From NCBI RefSeq assembly GCF_018070465.1, contig NZ_JAGPXT010000003.1:1-64000 (forward strand): a DNA stretch of 64,000 bases, given 5' to 3'. The notes below the pieces were generated by a model that saw nothing but the letters and a program-made list of their open reading frames with translations, did not search any database and was not told the origin of the DNA. The position numbers were made by a program, and so were the translations under genes. This document shows, piece by piece, positions 17,303 through 24,275 of the stretch (its first letter is position 1; each line of letters opens with the position of its first letter). This stretch comes from Micromonospora sp. C95. Its GTDB lineage: Bacteria; Actinomycetota; Actinomycetes; Mycobacteriales; Micromonosporaceae.

Positions 17303-18406
17303 TCACTTCTCGATGCAGAACTCGTCGATCGGGTAACCGACGTGTCGCTGCTCCACCGGCAGGTAGCCGAGCAGCTTCGTGCCCGCCGTCAGCTCCGTGA
17401 CGTTGAGCACGACACCGCCCGGGCCGAGCACCCGCACGTGCCAGTCGTCCTGAACGATCAGGTTGACCTGAACACCCGAGGCGGAAACCGCGTCGATCGC
17501 CAGCATCGGTCGTCTCTCGATCTTTACGCGGCCGACCGTGATGGCTCGTACTCGCCCCGCCGAATCCACCGCCATCACCTTGCCGCCGGCTTCCAGCTCA
17601 CTGAGATACCTGGTGCGCCCCTGCTCGGAGAGGGTGTACGAGTGCAGCGCTCCGGCGTTGACCCGGAACGGGCGGGTGGGCATGTAGGGCAGCGGGTGGG
17701 TCTCACTGCAACACAGGATCATGCCGTGCGAGTACGAGCCGACGACGATGCCTTCGTCGGGACGGAACTGGGAGCAGGTGTCCACGCAGACCCGGTCGCC
17801 GAGGCCGGCACGTCGAAGTCCGACGACCTCCAACTCGGACAGCGTGAGGTCTGCGGCACCGCCCGCTGCCGCAGCGCTCAGGTTGGTGGCCTCACCGACC
17901 CGGGTGGGCGCGAGCATCACCCCGTCGGAGCCGTGCTCGAGCACCCCGAAGACGATCTGCGCCTCCTCGACGTCGGCAACCTGGGTGATGATCGAGCCCG
18001 GCGCACCGGCGGCAGCGGCGAGCACGATCTCCAGCGGGATCTTGGTGGGATCCCGGAACGACAGGACGCTCCAGTGATCGAAGCGGGCCGCCCGGCACGC
18101 GTCGTCGAGGCTGGCTGCGTCGACGATCTCCACGAACCGGCCGAACTCCAGCTCGGGGTGGCGCTGAGCCAGATCGGCGGGATCGCCGTGCCGGGCCGGG
18201 TCCACGACGACGAGGTCGACGTCGTCGAGCTTCTCCGGCAGTGCGTCGGCGTTCGGGAACAGCACCCGCTTGACGGTCGGGGGAATCGCCGCCAGGTCGG
18301 CCGGATCCGCCGCCACGATGGCGTCCACCCGCTGGTGGATGCCCTCCTCGATGATTGCGTTCTTGGCTCCGTCCGCGTTACGGATGTCTAGCCAACACAG
18401 CTTCAC
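17303..18406 (-). CDS. griH: GriH-like 3-amino-4-hydroxybenzoate synthase (3-dehydroquinate synthase II family)
   Basis: 367 residues, ATG start 18 bases after the GriI-like stop. It carries the long conserved block of archaeal-type 3-dehydroquinate synthase and GriH: CVDTCSQFRPDEGIVVGS (near residue 212), SHGMILCCSETHPLPYMPTR, then PFRVNAGALHSY. In grixazone biosynthesis GriH converts the GriI product, a C7 amino-keto sugar phosphate, to 3-amino-4-hydroxybenzoate without the shikimate pathway. Adjacent GriI-like and aspartokinase genes make that role much more likely than a quinate function, since bacteria with the standard shikimate route have no need for this family. Confidence 0.92.
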   Translation of the reverse strand: MKLCWLDIRNADGAKNAIIEEGIHQRVDAIVAADPADLAAIPPTVKRVLFPNADALPEKLDDVDLVVVDPARHGDPADLAQRHPELEFGRFVEIVDAASLDDACRAARFDHWSVLSFRDPTKIPLEIVLAAAAGAPGSIITQVADVEEAQIVFGVLEHGSDGVMLAPTRVGEATNLSAAAAGGAADLTLSELEVVGLRRAGLGDRVCVDTCSQFRPDEGIVVGSYSHGMILCCSETHPLPYMPTRPFRVNAGALHSYTLSEQGRTRYLSELEAGGKVMAVDSAGRVRAITVGRVKIERRPMLAIDAVSASGVQVNLIVQDDWHVRVLGPGGVVLNVTELTAGTKLLGYLPVEQRHVGYPIDEFCIEK

Positions 18407-18424
18407 TGATCGTCTCCCTAGCAG

Positions 18425-19246
18425 TCAGTTGGTCAGGGAAAGCCGCTCGTCGAGCGCCTTGGGGCCCGGCGGATACCACGCACCGTGGACGAGCCGGGCG
18501 ATCGCGGCCGCCAGCTGCCGGGGTTGACCGGCCTGGAACACGTTGCGACCGATGGCCACACCGGCGGCTCCACCGCGAAGCGCGTCGGAGACATAGGCCA
18601 ACAGGCCGCTCTCCTGCTGCGGTGGGCCACCGGCCACGATCACCGGCACCGGACAGGTGGCCACCACCTCTGCCATCTGCTCGGGCGAGCCGGCGTAGTC
18701 CGTCTTGACGACGTCCGCGCCAAGGTCGGCAGCCAGCGAGGCGGCGTGCGCCACCAGCTCCGGCGCCCGTGCGTCGCTGATCTCCGGGCCTCGGGCGTAC
18801 ACCATGGCGAGCAATGGGAGGTTCCATCGATCACACGCATCCGAGACCGTCGCCAGGTCCGCGATCTGACGTGCCTCCTGTTCGGATCCGAGATTGACGT
18901 GGACGCTCACCGCGTCGGCTCCGATCCGCAAGGCCTCGTCGACGCCGGCGACGAGATACTTCGCGTTCGGATCGGTGGCGTGTCGTGTGCTCGCGCTCAG
19001 GTGCACGATCAGCGACATGTCGGTGAAATGGGCGTGGTTGACGTGACGGAGCGCGCCCTTGTGCAGAACCACGGCGTCGACGCCGGTGTCGGCCAGTTCG
19101 CCCACGAGGGAATTCAGATCGCCACGGCGGATGGGTCCGTCGGTGATGGAGTGGTCGAGTGGGACGACGAACAGACGCCAGTCGCCCTGCCGGAAAAGGC
19201 GCCGCACGCGGAGGCTGCGGGCAAACGAGACGTGAGGTGGGGCCAT
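18425..19246 (-). CDS. griI: GriI-like C7-sugar aldolase (3,4-AHBA pathway)
   Basis: 273 residues from ATG 19246 with AGGAAA upstream; an in-frame start at 19300 would overlap the aspartokinase. It is a DhnA/class I fructose-bisphosphate aldolase-like TIM barrel: VPLDHSITDGPI near residue 29, VSVHVNLGSEQE near residue 117, the Schiff-base-type Lys in ADVVKTDYAGSPEQ near residue 177, and the phosphate-binding GGAAGVAIGRNVFQ near the C-terminus. GriI joins aspartate-4-semialdehyde and dihydroxyacetone phosphate to form the C7 precursor of 3-amino-4-hydroxybenzoate. The aspartokinase just upstream would raise semialdehyde supply. Confidence 0.92.
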   Translation of the reverse strand: MAPPHVSFARSLRVRRLFRQGDWRLFVVPLDHSITDGPIRRGDLNSLVGELADTGVDAVVLHKGALRHVNHAHFTDMSLIVHLSASTRHATDPNAKYLVAGVDEALRIGADAVSVHVNLGSEQEARQIADLATVSDACDRWNLPLLAMVYARGPEISDARAPELVAHAASLAADLGADVVKTDYAGSPEQMAEVVATCPVPVIVAGGPPQQESGLLAYVSDALRGGAAGVAIGRNVFQAGQPRQLAAAIARLVHGAWYPPGPKALDERLSLTN

Positions 19247-19259
19247 GATTTCCTGCCTC

Positions 19260-20546
19260 TCAGGCCGGGGTGGGGTGGCCGGCGGTCGACAAGGCGCCAT
19301 TGGCGCTGGGCGCGTCCCCCTCGGGTCGGTCGAGGCGGAACTCGCGGTGCAGCACGTCCACGGTGTCGACGGTGCGTTCCTGAGGCACGATGACGGACAG
19401 CCGGGACTGGGAGGTGGAGATCCAACTGGTCGGAATCTCGGCGGCGGCCAGGGCGGCTATGAGCCGCGCGGAATACTCGGGACGGCTGAGCAACCCCACG
19501 CCGATGACCGACACCTTGCCGACGTTCTCGTCGAAATGCACGCCGCCGTTGTGCATGACCGCGATCTCGTGCAGAAGGCCGCGAACCCGGTCCGCTTCAC
19601 TACGACGAATGGTGAACCCCATTCGGAACTCTTTCTCGTACGGCCCGGATCTGGCCACCAGGTCGGCCACCGTCCCCTGACCCGCCAGTGCGGCGAACAC
19701 GTCGGGGGCGAGGTCACCACGACCGTCCCGGCAGTGCACGAGCACCCGCGCGACGTCATCGTCGTGTGTCACCGCCATGACAGCCTGCCGGGTCTCCAGC
19801 GGCTGCCCCTCCTCGATCTCGGAGATAATTGTTCCGGGCCGGTCCGACAGTGCGTTTCGGATGCACACCTCAACTCCCTCCATAGCCGCCAACTCGACAC
19901 AGCGGGTGTGCAGAATCCGTGCGCCCGCGAACGCCATTTCCGCCATGACGGTGGGATGGATCCAGGGCAGCCGCCGGGCAGCGGGAATGACACGAGGATC
20001 GGCGGTGAACACGCCGTCGACATCCGTGTATATCTCACAGGCGGCCCGCAGGCGCGCGGCCATGGCCACCGCGGTCGTGTCGGATCCACCACGTCCGAGC
20101 GTGGTTACGTCTCCGTACGGGCTGACCCCTTGGAACCCGGTGACTACCGCGATCTTGCCCGCGTTCAGCACCGACCGCACGGATGCCGTCGCGATCCTGG
20201 CGATGAGCGCGTCGCCATGCCGGTCCGTCGTCCGCAGACCAGCCTGGTGCGCCGTCAGCGACGTCGCCGGCGCGCCCAGCCCGTTCAGCACGAGCGCCAT
20301 CAGCGCGGCCGACTCGCATTCCCCGACCGCCAGCAACTGGTCGAGTTCCCGCGACGGACCAGCCGAGCCGACGTCCGACGCGAGTCGCAGCAGATCATCT
20401 GTACGGCCGCCACGGGCCGAGACGACCACGACCACCGATCTCCCTCGCCGCCACTCCCGGGATATCCGCAAAGCGGCGCGATGAACGCGGTCGAGCGTCT
20501 CCAGAGAGGTACCACCGTATTTTTGGACCAGCACGTCCACGCTCAT
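19260..20546 (-). CDS. ask: Aspartate kinase, cluster-dedicated
   Basis: 428 residues from ATG 20546 with GAGG upstream; longer in-frame starts have no such site. The catalytic domain opens VLVQKYGGTSLETLDRV and includes GRGGSDTTAVAMAARL and the DVDGVFTADPRVIP loop. The C-terminal 160 residues form tandem ACT domains (SVIGVGLLSRPEYSARL, then WISTSQSRLSVIVP), the usual site of lysine/threonine feedback. It phosphorylates aspartate on the way to aspartate-4-semialdehyde, the amino donor skeleton used by GriI. First gene of the eight-gene operon. Whether feedback control has been lost cannot be judged by eye. Confidence 0.92.
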   Translation of the reverse strand: MSVDVLVQKYGGTSLETLDRVHRAALRISREWRRGRSVVVVVSARGGRTDDLLRLASDVGSAGPSRELDQLLAVGECESAALMALVLNGLGAPATSLTAHQAGLRTTDRHGDALIARIATASVRSVLNAGKIAVVTGFQGVSPYGDVTTLGRGGSDTTAVAMAARLRAACEIYTDVDGVFTADPRVIPAARRLPWIHPTVMAEMAFAGARILHTRCVELAAMEGVEVCIRNALSDRPGTIISEIEEGQPLETRQAVMAVTHDDDVARVLVHCRDGRGDLAPDVFAALAGQGTVADLVARSGPYEKEFRMGFTIRRSEADRVRGLLHEIAVMHNGGVHFDENVGKVSVIGVGLLSRPEYSARLIAALAAAEIPTSWISTSQSRLSVIVPQERTVDTVDVLHREFRLDRPEGDAPSANGALSTAGHPTPA

Positions 20547-21027
20547 CACCGCCTCGAAATTGTGAGCGATCGGACCCAACATTAAACGGCGGAACCGACT
20601 TGCCGCACTACCCACCCAAGTGGTGCCGAACCATGCAGGTGTTCGCGCCACGTCGGCTCGCATCACACACCCCGCATGACGTGACCACCGCACATCGGGT
20701 CGTATAGGCGAGCACCGGAACTTCCGATTAATTGAGAACAGGCCATGGCGTGTTCACGCCATGTTGCGGCCCGCCAGGCCGGAACAGCGTTGCTTGGTCA
20801 GGTAGTTGTTTCTGGTGACCGGTCGCCGCAGAATCTAAAGGTCCACCGGGTTCGCCCGCTCGCCTGACAGCTCGAAGATCCGGCAACAGAAGGTGCTGTT
20901 CGACTGTGCGTTCGATGGCCGGAGCCGGCCATTCAGCAAGATTCGCGTGGAGCATGCGATACCCATTCTAGGAATGAACAGGGATGCGGGTCATTAAAGC
21001 GACCCGCTGTCGCCTGGGAGGCATGCA
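20547..21027. promoter_or_regulatory. Divergent intergenic region, aspartokinase operon / fusion gene
   Basis: 481 bases without a credible gene, less GC-rich than its surroundings in places (for example 20725-20740). It must hold the promoter of the minus-strand precursor operon and that of the fusion gene at 21028. A perfect inverted repeat at 20744-20763 is a candidate regulator site. I could not place -35 and -10 boxes with confidence. Confidence 0.5.
20744..20763. promoter_or_regulatory. Perfect palindrome, possible operator
   Basis: CATGGCGTG, a 2-base spacer (TT), then CACGCCATG: perfect 9-bp arms. It lies 198 bases upstream of the aspartokinase start and 264 bases upstream of the fusion gene start. 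Symmetry fits a dimeric regulator site, though a transcript hairpin is possible. Confidence 0.4.
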
Positions 21028-23349
21028 ATGTCCAGCAGACAACTATCGGTCATAGGACGGTCTCGAACGGCCGTCGCCCTCGCGGCGCGGGCGCCGTCGC
21101 GATGGCTGAGTGAGCTCCTGCCGGGTGAACCGGACCCTGGACGGCTGCTGAGGTTCGCTCTGGTCAACACGTGTACCGTGACGGCCCTGCTGCTCGGCGC
21201 CAGCGCCATCCTGTTGGCCACGAACGGCGAGTTGCGCTGGGCCAGCCTCTGCCTTCTCGGCTGCTTCACCCTCGACGGCATCGACGGGGCGCTCGCCCGA
21301 AGGTTCGCGGTGACGAGTCCGTTCGGAGCCCAGATGGACTCGCTTGCGGATCTGTGCGGGTTCGGGCTGGCGACACCCCTGCTGGCCTATCACTGGCTCA
21401 GCGGCGCCGCTCCGCTCTACGTGGTGGCGGTCGCGTGCGCAGGCCTGGCCGTCTGCGCGATGATCCGGCTCGCCCGATTCAACGTGCTGCCGAAGGACGG
21501 CCGCTACTTCACCGGGCTTCCAGCGGCGATGCCCGCGGTGATCCTCGCCGTCACCATCCAGTTGGGCATCGCGCCGACCGCTGGCCACGTCGGGCTGACC
21601 GGGGCGCTGGCTGTCCTGATGGTCACCACGCTGCCGTACTCCAAGTTCGGACCGCTCGTCGCGCTACCCCGATGGATCTGGCCGCTTCCGCTGGCCGCGC
21701 TCGTGGCCGGGCCAAGGGTCGTCTTCGGGCTCGCAGCCGCCACCTACCTGTCGTCGGGACCGGCTCTGGGTCTCCTGCGGCGCGTCCGCCGGCCCGCTCC
21801 GGACGTGGTCACCGAGCTCCTGCCAGGCCCGCGCAACAACGCAGCCGAGACGCCACCGACCGAGTTGGCCGGGCCCACCTCGACGCGGCACGTTCGGATC
21901 GCGATCATCGGAGCCGGCTTCGCGGGACTCGGCATGGCGATGCGGCTCAAGCAGCTGGGCATCGACGATTTCCTCGTGCTCGAGCGCGCCGACGACGTCG
22001 GTGGAACCTGGCGCGACAACGTCTACCCCGGTGCCGCCAGCGACGTGCCGTCCAACCTGTACTCCTACTCGTTCGCGCCCGACCCCGACTGGACCCGCAC
22101 TTTCCCGTCCCAGCCCGAGATCCAGCGGTACCTCCGCCGGTGCACGGAACAGTTCGACCTGAGTGCCAAGATCCGATTCCGCCACGAACTCATCTCCGCC
22201 GAGTGGCAGGAGGAGGCCAACCGGTGGCGGATCGACACCTCACAGGGGGATATGACCGCCGACGTCCTCGTCGTAGCCACCGGCCCGCTCAGCAGGCCCG
22301 CCACGCCGCGCATCCCCGGCCTGGACCGATTCACCGGCCCGACCTTCCACACGGCGACCTGGGATCCCACGTTCGACCTGAGTGGGAAACGCGTGGCGGT
22401 GATCGGCACCGGCGCCTCCGCCGTACAGTTCATCCCGCAGATCCAACCAGCGGTATCCCAACTGTATGTCTTCCAACGTACGCCTCCGTGGGTGATCCCC
22501 CGCTGGGATCGAAGGAAGACGGGCCTGGAGAAGAAGCTCTACCGGCGGTTCCCGCAGACGCAGCGAATGGCTCGGACGGCTGTCTATCTGTGGCGCGAGT
22601 CCTTCATCCTCGGCCTCCGGTTCGATCAACACATGCTCGGACCGGCGGAGTGGTGGGGGCGGCGTCACCTGCGCCGGCAGGTGAGTGACCCAGAGCTGCG
22701 CGCGGCGCTCACTCCCGATCATCGGTTCGGCTGCAAGCGGGTCGTGCTCTCCAGCACGTTCTATCCCGCTGTCACCCGGGACAACACCGAGCTTGTGCGA
22801 AGCGCGATCCAGGAGCTGCGCCGGAACTCCATCGTCACGGTGGACGGCACCGAACGGGTGGTCGACACGATCGTCTTCGGCACCGGCTTCGAGCCCGCCA
22901 ACATGCCCATAGCCCGCCGGCTGCGCGGCAGGGGCGGCCGCCTGCTCGCCGATGCGTGGCGCGAGGGTGCCCAGGCATACCTGGGCACGGCCATCGCCGG
23001 GTACCCGAACCTCTTCATGCTCCTTGGGCCCAACACCGTCTCCGGGCAGAACTCCTCGCTGCTGACGATGGAGGCCCAGGTCGACTACGCGATAAACGCC
23101 GTGCGCTTCATGGAGCAGGTCGACGTCGCGGTGGTGGAGGTACGACCAGAAGCCCAGGCGTCATTCGTCTCGGAGGTCCAGAGCAAGATGACCGGGACGG
23201 TCTGGGCCTCCGGATGCCGGAGCTGGTATCTCGATGAGCACGGCCGCAACACGACACTCTGGCCCAGCATGACCCGTTCCTTTCGCCAACGGACACGTCG
23301 GTTCGACCACGAGAACTACGTCCTGCGGTCCTACGCGCTACCCGAATGA
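21028..23349 (+). CDS. Fusion: CDP-alcohol phosphatidyltransferase + Baeyer-Villiger-type flavin monooxygenase
   Basis: 773 residues in one uninterrupted frame; ATG with GGGAGG 6 bases upstream. Residues about 40-250 form a hydrophobic PssA-like domain with the full CDP-alcohol phosphatidyltransferase signature: D86-G87, A90-R91, G100, D104 and D108, plus the FTGLPAAMPA loop of phosphatidylserine synthases near residue 161. After a 35-residue linker, residues 288-773 are a class B flavin monooxygenase: GAGFAG at 295-300, FTGPTFHTATW at 435-445 (the Baeyer-Villiger fingerprint) and a second Rossmann site GTGASA at 460-465. Each half looks intact. The pairing is unusual: a membrane lipid or other alcohol may be joined and oxidised. 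The next gene is a phospholipid-methyltransferase-like protein. Confidence 0.85.
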   Translation: MSSRQLSVIGRSRTAVALAARAPSRWLSELLPGEPDPGRLLRFALVNTCTVTALLLGASAILLATNGELRWASLCLLGCFTLDGIDGALARRFAVTSPFGAQMDSLADLCGFGLATPLLAYHWLSGAAPLYVVAVACAGLAVCAMIRLARFNVLPKDGRYFTGLPAAMPAVILAVTIQLGIAPTAGHVGLTGALAVLMVTTLPYSKFGPLVALPRWIWPLPLAALVAGPRVVFGLAAATYLSSGPALGLLRRVRRPAPDVVTELLPGPRNNAAETPPTELAGPTSTRHVRIAIIGAGFAGLGMAMRLKQLGIDDFLVLERADDVGGTWRDNVYPGAASDVPSNLYSYSFAPDPDWTRTFPSQPEIQRYLRRCTEQFDLSAKIRFRHELISAEWQEEANRWRIDTSQGDMTADVLVVATGPLSRPATPRIPGLDRFTGPTFHTATWDPTFDLSGKRVAVIGTGASAVQFIPQIQPAVSQLYVFQRTPPWVIPRWDRRKTGLEKKLYRRFPQTQRMARTAVYLWRESFILGLRFDQHMLGPAEWWGRRHLRRQVSDPELRAALTPDHRFGCKRVVLSSTFYPAVTRDNTELVRSAIQELRRNSIVTVDGTERVVDTIVFGTGFEPANMPIARRLRGRGGRLLADAWREGAQAYLGTAIAGYPNLFMLLGPNTVSGQNSSLLTMEAQVDYAINAVRFMEQVDVAVVEVRPEAQASFVSEVQSKMTGTVWASGCRSWYLDEHGRNTTLWPSMTRSFRQRTRRFDHENYVLRSYALPE

Positions 23350-23366
23350 GTAGGCGGGAGGGCAGC

Positions 23367-23404
23367 CTGCGGCGCCGAGCCCGTGGCGATCGGCGGCGCC
23401 GCAG
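23367..23404 (+). terminator. Hairpin after the fusion gene
   Basis: Perfect 11-bp GC-rich stem (23367-23377 with 23394-23404), 18 bases after the stop codon, without a T tract. It may separate the fusion gene from the methyltransferase gene. Confidence 0.45.
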
Positions 23405-23538
23405 GGCTCACCGTCCACCACAGGTCCGCCTCGATCCCTCGGCGTGATGCACCCGGTCGTCAGGAGCCCGCCCCCGACCGAGCCAGGGTGCTGTCCGGAC
23501 CACTCGAGTTCCGGCCATCTGGCGAGCGGAATCGAACC

Positions 23539-24252
23539 ATGTCGGCACGCGACCACCACTTGATCAGCCCTACCCGAACAGGACGGCTCCACGTGGCTAC
23601 TGACTACGGTTTTTTCGTTCGCGAGTTCCTGCGGAATCCGGCCCGAACCGCATCGGTCATCCCCAGTGTGGCGGCCGTCGGCAGGCGCATGGCCGCCGCC
23701 GTACCCGAGCTGGACGACCCGGTCGTCGTCGAACTGGGGCCGGGAACTGGCTCTTTCACCGCCGAGATCCAGCGTCGGCTCGGAGCGCGCGGCCGACATC
23801 TGGCCGTGGAACTCAACGACCGGTTCGCCACCCAGTTACGAGGTCGGTTCCCCGCGGTCGACGTGGCCGTCGGTGACGCGGCTCAGCTCCGTCGTCTCCT
23901 CGACGAACGCCAGGTGCGCTTCGCCGACGCCGTCATCAGCGGCCTTCCGTACGCACTGTTCTCCGCGAGTGAGCTGCACCGGATGATGAGTGCCGTCCGG
24001 GACAGCCTGACCCCGGACGGGACGTTCGCGGCATTCGCCTATGTCCATGCGGCCTGGACGCCGCCCGCTCGTCGCTTCTACCGCCTGCTACGCGGCAGCT
24101 TCCGGGAGGTGGCCGTCAGCAGAGCCGTCTGGCACAACTTGCCGCCTGCGTTCGTCTACACCGCCCGTCACGCCCTCGCTCACGTACCGCAGCAGCGAGG
24201 CGACGACCGGCGGGATCGGGCGATGGAGACGGTGACTCCCCCTTGGCGGTAG
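23539..24252 (+). CDS. Phospholipid N-methyltransferase/rRNA-dimethylase-like methyltransferase
   Basis: 237 residues from ATG 23539, whose ribosome site is weak; a GTG at 23593 is an alternative. SAM motif I is VVELGPGTGSFTAEI near residue 68, followed by LAVELNDRFA and an ISGLPYALFS motif IV. The N-terminal FFVREFLRNPARTASVIPS matches PmtA-type phosphatidylethanolamine N-methyltransferases, which belong to the same superfamily as rRNA adenine dimethylases. Next to a phosphatidylserine-synthase-like fusion, a lipid headgroup acceptor is plausible. It is convergent with phzE; the stops are 24 bases apart. Confidence 0.72.
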   Translation: MSARDHHLISPTRTGRLHVATDYGFFVREFLRNPARTASVIPSVAAVGRRMAAAVPELDDPVVVELGPGTGSFTAEIQRRLGARGRHLAVELNDRFATQLRGRFPAVDVAVGDAAQLRRLLDERQVRFADAVISGLPYALFSASELHRMMSAVRDSLTPDGTFAAFAYVHAAWTPPARRFYRLLRGSFREVAVSRAVWHNLPPAFVYTARHALAHVPQQRGDDRRDRAMETVTPPWR

Positions 24253-24275
24253 CCCGGTGCCGCGCTGGCTGCGCG

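Noticed and set aside
17303..18406. Housekeeping 3-dehydroquinate synthase
   Set aside because: The archaeal-type family II is not the bacterial shikimate enzyme; context with the GriI-like gene and aspartokinase argues for aminohydroxybenzoate.
17303..19246. Grixazone-like phenoxazinone
   Set aside because: GriI and GriH homologues are present, but no copper o-aminophenol oxidase (GriF type) or GriC/GriD-like reductase was seen.
12466..20546. Diazepinomicin-type farnesylated dibenzodiazepinone cluster
   Set aside because: Precursor logic is partly similar, but no prenyltransferase or mevalonate genes are in the window. It remains a weak alternative only.
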